A stretch of 42,219 nucleotides of DNA from JAGXQV01 sp964527565 (GTDB taxonomy: Bacteria > Pseudomonadota > Gammaproteobacteria > Burkholderiales > Sulfuricellaceae), in contig CAZGOY010000029.1 of NCBI GenBank assembly GCA_964527565.1, forward strand, positions 1 through 42,219, in the 5' to 3' direction. Of this stretch, positions 14,749 through 23,370 are shown piece after piece (the first letter of the stretch is position 1; the number at the start of each line of letters is the position of its first letter). The position numbers and the translations under genes are program-made. A model generated the notes under the pieces. That model was not told where the DNA came from. It saw nothing but the letters and a program-made list of their open reading frames with translations, and did no database searches.

Positions 14749-16446
14749 ATGACAGATAGCCAACAACACGTTGCGCGGTCGGGAGAAATTAGCCGCCTGT
14801 CTCGCGGCCTGACCTTCAAGCAGGCGGCGGTTACGCTGGCCGTGGTTGTGCTGCTCGGGTTGCTGGTTAATGTGGTGCAGATTTTCGTCGAATGGCGCGA
14901 GATGCGCGCCGAGGTGCGCGCCCAGGTGCAGCAGACCTTTTCCCTGGTCAGTGGCAGCGCCACGGAGGCCGCTTACCAGTTACACCCCGAATTGTCGCAT
15001 CAACTGGTGGAAGGGCTGTTTGGCTACGATGCCCTTGAAAGCGCCGTGCTGCGGGACAATTTCGGGCGCGTGCTGGCGCAGAAAACGGTAGGCCGTACAG
15101 CGGTTGGCGGGTGGGGCACAGACCTGCTCGAAGGCTTGTTTGCCGATGTGACCGGCTTTTCGTTGCCCTTGCGCTATACCGGTGGCGGCACGCAGGGAGA
15201 GAATGTCGGCCAACTCGACATCACTTTGTCGCCGCGCGTGGTCGCGCAGAAATTCATCAGTCGCGTGCTTTTCAACGGCATCGCCTCACTGATCCGCGAC
15301 ATCGCCATCAGTACCCTGGTCGTGCTGATCTTCTATTTCATGATTACCCAGCCCTTGCTGCGTTTGAGCAGCGCCATTGCCAAGGCTGATCCTGACCGCC
15401 CCGGCGAGTGGCCTGCTCCCCCCTTGAAAGGGCACGGCAATGACGAACTGGGATTGTTGCGCGACACGGTAGATGGTTTGCTCAAGGCCTTCCAGCATGG
15501 TCTTGACCAGCGCAACGAAGTGCAGCAGGAACTGGTGCAGTTGACCCAGCAACTTGAACTGCGCGTGCTTGAACGCACGCACGACCTCAAGGAGGCCATG
15601 GCTGCGCTGGCGGAGGAAAAAGCCGAGGCCGAGCGTGCGTTTGCCCAACTTGACCGCACCCACGGCGAACTGGAAAAGGCCAACCGCCTGGTGCTGGAAA
15701 GCATCCAGTATGCGCGGCGCATCCAGAGCGCCATGCTGCCGGACAAGCTGGCGCTGGGCGATGCGGTAAAGGAAATTTACGTGTGGTGGGAGCCGCTGCA
15801 TGTGGTCGGCGGCGACTATTTCTGGCTGGAGCGTTTCGGCAATCGCAGCTTGCTGGTGCTGGCCGATTGTACCGGTCACGGTGTGCCGGGCGCCTTCATC
15901 ACGCTGGTGGTGGCCTCGGCGCTGGACCGTATCCTGCATGAGCAGAAACTGCTCGATCCCGCGCGGATTCTGCTGGCGCTCGACGAAATGGTGCGCGCGC
16001 GTCTGCGTCAGGATCGTTCCGATGCGGAATCGGATGATGGCCTGGATGCAGCAGTGTGTTTGTGGGACAGCGATGCGCAAACCCTGACTTTTGCCGGCGC
16101 CGGCATGCCGCTGATTTACGTCCAGGATGGCGCTGTCCATGAAATCCGCGGCAACAAGTCGAGCCTGGCCTACAACAGTACCCGGCAGACGCGCAATTTC
16201 ACCAATCATCTCGTCGAGGTCAAACCCGGCATGGCTTTCTACATGCTCACCGATGGCGTGTCCGACCACATGGGCGGCAAACCTCGGCGTTTGTTCGGAC
16301 GCAAGCGCCTGGCTTCGGTTCTGCGGGCCAATCAGGGAATGCCCATGCCGGAGCAAATTACGGCGATCCGGCAGGCACTCGACGCATATCGCGGCGAGGA
16401 ACTGCGGCGCGACGACACCACGCTGCTGGGCTTCAGGCCGCTGTGA
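14749..16446 (+). CDS. SiaA-like membrane sensor with HAMP and PP2C/SpoIIE phosphatase domains
   Basis: 565 residues. Transmembrane helix 1 (about 26-46), a periplasmic domain (about 47-175), transmembrane helix 2 (about 186-201), a HAMP-like linker and coiled coil (about 202-330), then a PP2C/SpoIIE phosphatase domain. Metal-binding motifs are visible: VVGGDYFW, LADCTGHGVPGAFIT, DGLDAAVCLW and LTDGVSDHMGG. This is the layout of Pseudomonas SiaA, a phosphatase acting on a partner-switch antagonist that controls c-di-GMP signalling and aggregation. No SiaB, SiaC or SiaD homologue is in the window. The gene follows a solute-binding-like gene and precedes an outer membrane channel gene. Confidence 0.88.
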   Translation: MTDSQQHVARSGEISRLSRGLTFKQAAVTLAVVVLLGLLVNVVQIFVEWREMRAEVRAQVQQTFSLVSGSATEAAYQLHPELSHQLVEGLFGYDALESAVLRDNFGRVLAQKTVGRTAVGGWGTDLLEGLFADVTGFSLPLRYTGGGTQGENVGQLDITLSPRVVAQKFISRVLFNGIASLIRDIAISTLVVLIFYFMITQPLLRLSSAIAKADPDRPGEWPAPPLKGHGNDELGLLRDTVDGLLKAFQHGLDQRNEVQQELVQLTQQLELRVLERTHDLKEAMAALAEEKAEAERAFAQLDRTHGELEKANRLVLESIQYARRIQSAMLPDKLALGDAVKEIYVWWEPLHVVGGDYFWLERFGNRSLLVLADCTGHGVPGAFITLVVASALDRILHEQKLLDPARILLALDEMVRARLRQDRSDAESDDGLDAAVCLWDSDAQTLTFAGAGMPLIYVQDGAVHEIRGNKSSLAYNSTRQTRNFTNHLVEVKPGMAFYMLTDGVSDHMGGKPRRLFGRKRLASVLRANQGMPMPEQITAIRQALDAYRGEELRRDDTTLLGFRPL

Positions 16447-16472
16447 GCCGATTTTTTTACCAAGGAGAAAAC

Positions 16473-17267
16473 ATGCCGCTCTTGCGTCACTGCCTTGCCC
16501 TCGTCCTGTTTGCCGCAGCCTGCGGCACCACGGTGGCGGCGGACTGGAGCGTCAACGAAATCCACTATCAGCGCGGGGATCTGAAGACCCCCACTTTTGC
16601 TGGCGGCGGCAGTTCGGCCACGGACATCCTCACAGTGCAGCATGCCAGCGGTTGGGAGATAGGCGACTTGTTCTTCTTCGTTGATTTCCTCGACGACCGG
16701 CAGCGTGACGGTTTCAACGACAGGGACTATTACGGTGAGTTGTACGCCAATTTCAGCCTCGGGAAAATTAGCGGAAAAGCCTTTTCCTACGGGCCGCTCA
16801 AGGATGTCGGATTGCTGGCGGGCGTCAACCGCTCCGGGGACGCCAGGGTGCTGAAACTGTTGCCGGGCGTGCGCCTGAGCTGGGACGCGCCGGGCTTTGC
16901 CTTCCTCAACACCGACCTCACCGCATATCTGGATCACAGCGACGGCGTGGCCAAGGGCGGTGCCCCGGCGGAGAACGACAGCTACATGCTGGACGTGAAC
17001 TGGGCTTACCCCTTCACCCTTGGCCAGCACGGTTTCAGCATCGAAGGCCATGCCGAATACATCGGCAAGCGCAGCAACGAATTCGGCGCGCCGCTCAGCG
17101 CCTGGGTTCTCGCGCAACCGCAATTGCGCTGGGACTTGGGGCGGGCGTTGCATGGCAAGCCCAAGCGGCTTTTCCTGGGAATCGAATACCAGTATTGGCG
17201 CAACAAACTTGGCGATAAAAACACCTCGGAAAGCCGCCCGCAATTCCTGGCGGTGTGGCGCTTCTGA
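16473..17267 (+). CDS. Tsx-like outer membrane channel protein
   Basis: 264 residues from ATG 16473, chosen because AAGGAG lies seven bases upstream; an in-frame GTG at 16443 overlaps the previous gene. A signal peptide (LALVLFAAACGTTVAA) is followed by DWSVNEIHYQRGD, a TDILTVQHASGWEIGDLFFFVDF segment and alternating amphipathic strands ending in aromatic FLAVWRF, as expected for an outer membrane beta-barrel. The pattern fits the nucleoside-specific channel (Tsx/OmpK) family. The substrate is not readable from sequence. It sits in a same-strand run with a periplasmic binding-like protein and a thioredoxin. Confidence 0.83.
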   Translation: MPLLRHCLALVLFAAACGTTVAADWSVNEIHYQRGDLKTPTFAGGGSSATDILTVQHASGWEIGDLFFFVDFLDDRQRDGFNDRDYYGELYANFSLGKISGKAFSYGPLKDVGLLAGVNRSGDARVLKLLPGVRLSWDAPGFAFLNTDLTAYLDHSDGVAKGGAPAENDSYMLDVNWAYPFTLGQHGFSIEGHAEYIGKRSNEFGAPLSAWVLAQPQLRWDLGRALHGKPKRLFLGIEYQYWRNKLGDKNTSESRPQFLAVWRF

Positions 17268-17270
17268 GCC

Positions 17271-18116
17271 ATGAAATTCGCAGTCTGGCTCTTGTTGCTT
17301 CTGGTGTCATCTTCAGTTGGCGCCGCACCCCTGCTGGACGATGCGGCAGCGATTCCCCACGTCGGGGAGCGTGCCCGCGAGGCTTACGCCCAGTCATTTT
17401 TGCCATCCGGAACGCATCGCGCCTTTGCCATCGCACCGGGCGGAGCCTGGGCCTGGGCTGCCGAGAAAGAGGACGCCGATGCCGCTAGGGAGGCCGCGCT
17501 CGATGCCTGCGGCAAACACAGTGAAATCCGCTGCGTTCCTTATGCGGTGGATGACCGGGTGGTGTTCGACGACAAGGTCTGGCCAAGCTTGTGGGGGCCC
17601 TATAAATCGCGTGCGCAGGCGACCTTGGCGGAAACTGGCGGAAAACGCGGGATGCGCTTTCCAGACCTTGCCATGGTGTCTCCCAAGGGGCGCGCCATGA
17701 AGTTGTCGGATTTGCGCGGCAAGGTCGTGGTCGTACATTTCTGGGGTTCCTGGTGCAATCCCTGCAAGCGCGAGCTGCCGGATTTGCTAAAGCTGGTGAC
17801 GCATTTCAAAGGCAATGGGGAGATGGTTTTTGTGCTCCTGCCGGTGCGCGAGAAACTCAGCGATGCCCAACGCTGGCTGAACGCCCAAGGACTGGCGCTA
17901 CCGCTTTATGATTCCGGTGTAAAAAGCGCCGAGGATGAATTTCTTAAACGGGCAGACGGCGGAAAAATTCAGGATCGTCAGCTTGCCAAGGTGTTTCCCG
18001 CCACTTGGGTGCTCGACAAGCACGGTCTGGTGGTGTTCTCCCATGTCGGGCCGCTGGAAGGCTGGTTGCAATATGCGCCGTTCCTGCGTGACGTGGCGGC
18101 AAAATCGGGGAAGTAA
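17271..18116 (+). CDS. DUF4189-like/TlpA-type thioredoxin fusion
   Basis: 281 residues with signal peptide MKFAVWLLLLLVSSSVGAA. Residues about 50-100 look like a DUF4189 module (HRAFAIAPGGAWAWAAE, AAREAALDACG, RCVPYAVDDRVVF). Residues about 125-281 form a TlpA/ResA thioredoxin domain with VVVHFWGSWCNPC, active-site Cys162 and Cys165, and the cis-Pro region FPATWVLDKHG. It should reduce or shuffle disulfides in the periplasm, for example in cytochrome maturation or oxidative defence. It starts three bases after the Tsx-like gene, so the two are co-translated. The DUF4189-like module in front of TlpA is unusual. Confidence 0.85.
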   Translation: MKFAVWLLLLLVSSSVGAAPLLDDAAAIPHVGERAREAYAQSFLPSGTHRAFAIAPGGAWAWAAEKEDADAAREAALDACGKHSEIRCVPYAVDDRVVFDDKVWPSLWGPYKSRAQATLAETGGKRGMRFPDLAMVSPKGRAMKLSDLRGKVVVVHFWGSWCNPCKRELPDLLKLVTHFKGNGEMVFVLLPVREKLSDAQRWLNAQGLALPLYDSGVKSAEDEFLKRADGGKIQDRQLAKVFPATWVLDKHGLVVFSHVGPLEGWLQYAPFLRDVAAKSGK

Positions 18117-18120
18117 AACG

Positions 18121-18246
18121 TCAATCTTGATCTGAATCCCGGTTTGCAAGCCGGGCGCTACGGATTTCCTCACCCAATTGATGGACGGCGATGGCGTAAA
18201 ACAGGCTGCGGTTATAGCGTGGAATAACGTGGAAATTATTGAGCAC
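18121..18246 (-). pseudogene. C-terminal remnant of an MltB-type lytic transglycosylase
   Basis: Minus-strand frame beginning VLNNFHVIPRYNRSLFYAIA and continuing VHQLGEEIRSAR to a TGA at 18121. This is the typical final segment of MltB-family enzymes (NFxVIxRYNxSxxYAxAVxQLG). Upstream in this frame there is at once a stop inside recC, so only about 40 codons remain. It overlaps the last bases of recC. A deletion or recombination that removed the body of mltB, and perhaps recB and recD, is a natural explanation. The family match is from memory of the conserved tail. Confidence 0.6.
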
Positions 18247-21200
18247 CGTCCTTCAGCGCCTGCATCAACGGCAGCAGCAGGTCGCATGCGAGTTCCCGGA
18301 ATTTTTCGTCCAGGGGATCGTGGTCGCGATAGATCATGCGGTAATGGCGTTCCTCGCTTTCGCCGCGGAAGGCACCGATCCGGTATTCCGGCTCGTCCCA
18401 TTGGAGACGCGCGGCCTTGAGCGCTGTTTCCTCATCCTTTCCGGCAAATATCCTGGCTGCGTATGCCCAGGCGCTCTTGATGAAGAAAGGCAAGGGAGAA
18501 TGCAAGCCCTGGCGGTAATATTTCAACAATTTGGCGAGTTCTTCCTCGGGGTGCGCGACCTCCCCCAGGCACTCGCTTTTGTCGATACCGATCAGGCGGC
18601 TGCGCGGCACCACCCCTGGCGGTTTAAGCTGGCAGAGCAGCAGATGGCGCAGCCACAGCGCAAAGCGGGTGCGCGGCTTGATTTCGTCGAGGGTATATTC
18701 CACCAATCCCTCCACACCGACGCCATTCAGCCAGCCGGTGAGACGCATTTCCCCGGCGCTGAAATGGATTGGCAGGGCAGCGAGCGGTTCATGCGGCAAC
18801 CATTGCGCGGCCAGTTTATATACGTCACTTTCCTCGCGCGCCAGCATGCGTGCGCCGAAATCGCCATGCGGCAGCCAGCCCTGCGCTTCGACCAGTTGCA
18901 ACGCCGCCTCCGGCGGCCTGCCGACCTGAATGTTTTCCAGCAACTGTGCGCGTACCGCCTGGCGGGTCAAATAATCCAAATCAAAGGGTTCGCGAGCCGA
19001 AATTTCCGCTTCGCCTTCTTGCAGGCGGATGCCCAGACGCTGTTGCAGCAGGGCGCGCGCCGGGTTGGCATAAAACCACGCCAGTTGTTCGAATTCCACC
19101 GTGTTTCGTTCTTCTTCCATTTCGGGGAGTTTCATGTCGAAGAGGCGTGGCGCCACCGTTTCTGCGGCGAGCTTGCGGCTGGCATCCAGCCAGAAGCGGG
19201 AATAGGCGGGGTAGGCGGCGTTGCCGTGAAAATAGGCCGGATTGAAGGGTTGCAGAAAATGGCGGGTGACGATGCGTTGCGCCGTTGGCGCGCCGCAACT
19301 GGCCTTGACCGCGTCCAGCAGTTCCGCCACCAGCACCGAAGGCGGCAACGCACGGTTGTCGCGGATGTCTTGTCCGACATGGCTCAGATACAGCACTTGC
19401 CGGGCAGACAGCACTATTTCGAGAAACAGGTAGCGGTCGTCAAGGCGGCGCGAGCGGTCGCCGGGGCGCGGGTGCGCGGCGATCAGGTCGAATCCGGTGG
19501 GCGTATGGCGGCGTGGGAATTCCCCGTCATTGAGGCCCAGCACGCAGATGACTTTGAAGGGCAGGCAGCGCATGGCGGTCATGGCGGCAAAGGTGACGCC
19601 GCCACCGAACTGGCCACCGCCTGGCGCTTGCGCCAGTTGTCCGCTGAGCCAGTTTTTCACCACCGCCATCTCGACCGGCTGTTCAAAGTGTGCCGCCGCG
19701 CCAAGTTCGCGCAGCAGCGCCAGCTTGTCGCGCAGCCGGTTGACGGCGTCTTCTTCCTCCGGGTCCGGTGCGAACAGGCGTTCGACCAAGGTATTCAGCA
19801 GGTTTGCCCAGCGTGCCGGCGTGTGGCTACCCTGGAGCATTGTTGCCAGATCGAACAAGGTTTCGGCGAATTCGGCCAGACAACCGGCAAGCTGCGCCTG
19901 CCTGCCCTCGATGTCATCCCACGGCAGGCAGGCGCCGAACAGCGGCAAGGCGTCGCCCGCCACTTCACGCGGCAGGGCGTAGCCGAGCAGCAGGCGGGTC
20001 AGGCCATCGCGCCAGGTGTGGCGCGGCGTGGCCGGTAAGCCCAATCCGTCCTTGTGGGCAGCGTCGCGCCCCCAGCGGATACCGGTTTCACGTATCCAGT
20101 GCTGGATCAACGGCAGATCGTCCTCTTCCAGGTCGAAGCGGCGCAGTACCGCCGGATGTGCGAGCAGACCCAGCATCCAGTCGGCGTTGAAGCGCGAGGC
20201 AGGCAGGTCGAGCAGGGAGAGGAAAGTCGAGGCCAGCGTATCTTCCTTACCCTTTCCCCCGGCGATGCCGTACGGGATGGCGGGTTTGCCTCCGCCCGGC
20301 GCGAAGACGGCATCGACGTAAGGCGCCCAGAAAGCGACATCGGCACACAGTACCGCGACGTCTCCCGGCAGCAGGGCAGGGTCGGCGGCGAACAGGCGCA
20401 GCAACTGGTCGTGCAGGACCTCGATTTCACGCATCGGGCTGTGACAGGCGTGAATTTGCAGCGAGCGGTCGTCGTCGGCGATGTCGTGCGGGATGAAGTC
20501 CGGCGCTTCCGGGTCGGTGAGGGTGAGGATGTCATCCTGCAAGCGGTGCAGCAGGGTGTCGGCGGCGATTTCTCCGCCGGGGACAAATAGGTCCTCCAGT
20601 TCGGGGAAGGCCGCCAGCGCACCGAAAAAATCGCGTCCCTGTTTGCCCAGGGAAGCCAGCAGGGGGTTGCCGGTTTCCAGGTGAAGCTCCTCGTGGGGCG
20701 TCGTAAGGGATAGCCTGGCCTGTTCCTTGTGGTCACGGATCCATTCCCAGTATTCCTGGCTGGGGTTAAGGGCGAACACCAGCACTTCGCCGTGCCGCGC
20801 CAATTTGTGCAACAACGCCAGAAACAGCGGCGACAGGCTGGAGATGCCGAACAGGATCACCCGCTCCGGCAAGCCGGGCGGCGCATCGCCATCGAGCTGT
20901 TGCAGCAGCGTTTCCATCAGCCGCACCCAGTGTGCTTCTCCGACCTGTTCCGCCATGTCGCGCCACAGTGCAGCCTGCCAGTCTTCGTCGGCGCCAAGAC
21001 CGCAGTGGACGCCTTTTTCCCAGCGCGCTATCCAGTCGGGACGATAAACCAGGTACTGGTCGAAGACATCGGCGATGCGGCAGGCCAGTTCGTGGCGGCG
21101 ATCATCGCCCCCGCCGTCGAGATAGTGCTGCACGCGGGGAAACGCGGCCAAATGACCGACGCTTCCCAGCCAGCCCATGATGCGCCACGACAGTACCTCG

Positions 21201-21460
21201 GGAGAAAAAGGGGAACGTCGGGGCAATTCGCCCAGCACGGCGCGCATCAGTTGCCAGATGAAGGAAGCCGGCAGGGGAAACTCGACGTGAGCGCAAATCG
21301 AGAGGTGTTGCGCCAAGCGCAGGGTCAGCCAGCGCTCCATGCCGGGGCTCTGTACCAGGATGGTTTCGGGCTGGAGAGGGGAGTGCAACGGCTTGGTAAG
21401 CACGCCAGCCAATAGTTCCGCCAATGTTTCAAGGCGATTGGACTGGAAGAGATGGAGCAT
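18236..21460 (-). CDS. recC: Exodeoxyribonuclease V subunit gamma (RecC)
   Basis: 1074 residues, full length for the family. It opens LFQSNRLETLAELLAGVL and has the RecC signature VQSPGMERWLTLRLAQHLSICAHVEFPLPASFIW, then CHSPMREIEVLHDQLL, AVLCADVAFWAPYVDAVF, PFKVICVLGLNDGEFPR and a nuclease-like C-terminal part. In the RecBCD complex, RecC recognises Chi and splits the duplex ends during double-strand break repair. Here recB and recD, usually adjacent, are absent from both sides: the next gene downstream is convergent tlpA, and upstream is mltD. The complex may be assembled from genes elsewhere, or may be lost. Confidence 0.95.
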   Translation of the reverse strand: MLHLFQSNRLETLAELLAGVLTKPLHSPLQPETILVQSPGMERWLTLRLAQHLSICAHVEFPLPASFIWQLMRAVLGELPRRSPFSPEVLSWRIMGWLGSVGHLAAFPRVQHYLDGGGDDRRHELACRIADVFDQYLVYRPDWIARWEKGVHCGLGADEDWQAALWRDMAEQVGEAHWVRLMETLLQQLDGDAPPGLPERVILFGISSLSPLFLALLHKLARHGEVLVFALNPSQEYWEWIRDHKEQARLSLTTPHEELHLETGNPLLASLGKQGRDFFGALAAFPELEDLFVPGGEIAADTLLHRLQDDILTLTDPEAPDFIPHDIADDDRSLQIHACHSPMREIEVLHDQLLRLFAADPALLPGDVAVLCADVAFWAPYVDAVFAPGGGKPAIPYGIAGGKGKEDTLASTFLSLLDLPASRFNADWMLGLLAHPAVLRRFDLEEDDLPLIQHWIRETGIRWGRDAAHKDGLGLPATPRHTWRDGLTRLLLGYALPREVAGDALPLFGACLPWDDIEGRQAQLAGCLAEFAETLFDLATMLQGSHTPARWANLLNTLVERLFAPDPEEEDAVNRLRDKLALLRELGAAAHFEQPVEMAVVKNWLSGQLAQAPGGGQFGGGVTFAAMTAMRCLPFKVICVLGLNDGEFPRRHTPTGFDLIAAHPRPGDRSRRLDDRYLFLEIVLSARQVLYLSHVGQDIRDNRALPPSVLVAELLDAVKASCGAPTAQRIVTRHFLQPFNPAYFHGNAAYPAYSRFWLDASRKLAAETVAPRLFDMKLPEMEEERNTVEFEQLAWFYANPARALLQQRLGIRLQEGEAEISAREPFDLDYLTRQAVRAQLLENIQVGRPPEAALQLVEAQGWLPHGDFGARMLAREESDVYKLAAQWLPHEPLAALPIHFSAGEMRLTGWLNGVGVEGLVEYTLDEIKPRTRFALWLRHLLLCQLKPPGVVPRSRLIGIDKSECLGEVAHPEEELAKLLKYYRQGLHSPLPFFIKSAWAYAARIFAGKDEETALKAARLQWDEPEYRIGAFRGESEERHYRMIYRDHDPLDEKFRELACDLLLPLMQALKDGAQ

Positions 21461-21484
21461 GGGCGGCGGGCTTGCTCCGCTGGG

Positions 21485-23251
21485 TTAACTGCGTGGAATG
21501 AAAAGAGTGACTTTCAGTCCGGGGTTGAGCGGACGTTTCGCGGAAATGTTGTTCCAGCGCTGGATGTCGTTGACCGCCACCTTGTGGCGTTTGGCGATGC
21601 TGCTCAGGGTATCGCCGCGCCGCACGGTATATTGGGTGGAACCGGGTCTGGTGGGCTGCTTGACGGTGGACTGTACCACCTTGGCGGGTTTCACCGTCTT
21701 CGTCTTCATTTCTGGCCGTGCCGATTTTGTCGGCTGGGAAGGACGGGAAGCCGATGCCAGATTTCTTACGGCTGCTTGCCGTTCCAGCACCAGCTTTTGT
21801 CCGAGGGCGACGCGCTCGGATTTGAGACGGTTGAGGGATTTGATTTGCTCGGGGGAAAGTGCGTAGCGCCGGGCGATGCTGAATAGCGTATCTCCCTTCT
21901 TAACCACGTGAATCCTCGTTCTCGTCGTGACTTCCGGCTCTTCGCGCACAGCAAAATTGGCGGACAGCACGTCGCCGGAACGGCGGGCGGCGTATTCTCC
22001 AAGCGGTACCAGCAAAGTCCCGCTAGACAGGCGGCGCTTGCCTGAAATGCCGTTGATTTCCTTGAGTTGCGCCACGCTGAGACTGAACTTGCGCGCCACC
22101 TTGTCCAGCTTTTCGCCGCGTCCCAGGGTATAGGCACCCCAGGAAACCAGCGGCTTGTCATAATTTTCCAGATTGCTGGTGAATGTATCGACCTTGTCAA
22201 CCGGCAACAGCAGATAGTCGGTGTCCTTGCTGTTGATGACCGGCCGGTTGTGCGCGGGGTTGAGCGAGGCAAATTCCGCTTCCGGCATTTCCGCCAGGCG
22301 TGCCGCCAAGGTCAGGTCGATATGCTTGTCGGCGGCGACCTTGACGAAATAGGGCTGATTGGGAATGGGCGCCAGGGCGATGCCGAATGCTTCGGGATTG
22401 GCGATGATGTTCTTGATCGCCAGCAGCTTGGGCAGGTAATTGCGCGTTTCAGGTGGCATGCGCAGGCTGAGGATGTCTGTCGGCAGGCCCTTGGCGTCAT
22501 TGCGTCCGACGGCACGCATGACGTTGCCTTCTCCCCAGTTATAGGCGGAAAGGGCCAGTTCCCAGCTGCCGAACATGTCATGAAGTTTTTGCAGGTAATC
22601 CAGTGCCGCATCGGTGGCCGCCATGATGTCGCGGCGTCCGTCGTACCACCAGTTCTGTTGCAGGCCAAAATGCTTGCCGGTGGAGGGAATGAACTGCCAG
22701 ATGCCGGAAGCGTGGGCGCGGGAATAGGCCTTCGGGTTGAAAGCACTTTCAATCATGGGCAGCAGGGCGATTTCCGTCGGCATGCCGCGCTTTTCCACTT
22801 CCTCGACGATGTGGAACAAATAGCGCTGGCTACGATCAACCATGCGGCGCACATAATCGGGGCGGTTGGCGTACCAGTTTTCGTGTTCCTGCACCAGCGG
22901 CGATGCCATTTCCGCCAGCGTGAAGCCTGCGCGGATGCGCTCCCATAGATCGCCGTTTGGCGCCAGGAGTGGGGAAGATTCGACGGGACCGCTGTTTTCC
23001 ACGCCAGCCAGAGTACTATCCAGAGTAGTTGAAAGAACGGGAGAAAACTGCAATAAGGGCGGAAGGTTCTGATCAATGCCAGGTTCGGCGATGGTCTGGG
23101 GCTGCCTGTTTTCCGGCGGTGTTGCGGCAGGAGTGTCAGCGAGGGTCAGGGTGGCTGAAGCCGGAGCCTCTTCCCGCGCGTCTTCAGCTATGACCGGAAA
23201 GGCCAGCAGCACGGACAACGCCAGAGAAATTGCATGGGAAACGCGCATCAT
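21485..23251 (-). CDS. mltD: Membrane-bound lytic murein transglycosylase D with LysM repeats
   Basis: 588 residues. A signal peptide (VSHAISLALSVLLAFPVIA) is followed by a Pro/Thr-rich linker, a catalytic GH23 domain with LLPMIESAFNPKAYSRAHAS (catalytic Glu168) and GIWQFIPSTGKHFGL, LALSAYNWGEGNVMRAVG, then LysM-type repeats in the C-terminal third (YTLGRGEKLDKVARKFSLS, HVVKKGDTLFSIARRYALS, YTVRRGDTLSSIAKRHKVA). It cuts peptidoglycan to form anhydro-muropeptides. Unlike E. coli MltD it has no lipobox cysteine after the signal, so it is probably soluble in the periplasm and held to the wall by LysM. It lies 24 bases upstream of recC on the same strand. Confidence 0.95.
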   Translation of the reverse strand: MMRVSHAISLALSVLLAFPVIAEDAREEAPASATLTLADTPAATPPENRQPQTIAEPGIDQNLPPLLQFSPVLSTTLDSTLAGVENSGPVESSPLLAPNGDLWERIRAGFTLAEMASPLVQEHENWYANRPDYVRRMVDRSQRYLFHIVEEVEKRGMPTEIALLPMIESAFNPKAYSRAHASGIWQFIPSTGKHFGLQQNWWYDGRRDIMAATDAALDYLQKLHDMFGSWELALSAYNWGEGNVMRAVGRNDAKGLPTDILSLRMPPETRNYLPKLLAIKNIIANPEAFGIALAPIPNQPYFVKVAADKHIDLTLAARLAEMPEAEFASLNPAHNRPVINSKDTDYLLLPVDKVDTFTSNLENYDKPLVSWGAYTLGRGEKLDKVARKFSLSVAQLKEINGISGKRRLSSGTLLVPLGEYAARRSGDVLSANFAVREEPEVTTRTRIHVVKKGDTLFSIARRYALSPEQIKSLNRLKSERVALGQKLVLERQAAVRNLASASRPSQPTKSARPEMKTKTVKPAKVVQSTVKQPTRPGSTQYTVRRGDTLSSIAKRHKVAVNDIQRWNNISAKRPLNPGLKVTLFIPRS

Positions 23252-23370
23252 GGGGTTGTTTTAACCGTTCTTGTTTCTGGAAAAATCCTGCGGATGTTAC
23301 CTGCGGCGGGCAAGGGGCGTCAAGGTTTATTACGCCCACAGTGTCCGAAAGTACATGGGCAATTCATTGA

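Noticed and set aside
15286..16356. 356-codon minus-strand frame
   Set aside because: Shadow of the SiaA-like phosphatase gene, whose motifs are intact on the plus strand.
18239..20038. Long open frame of 599 codons on the plus strand opposite recC
   Set aside because: It is the antisense shadow of the GC-rich recC gene, has no ribosome binding site and a Gln/Arg/His-rich composition, while recC is unmistakable.
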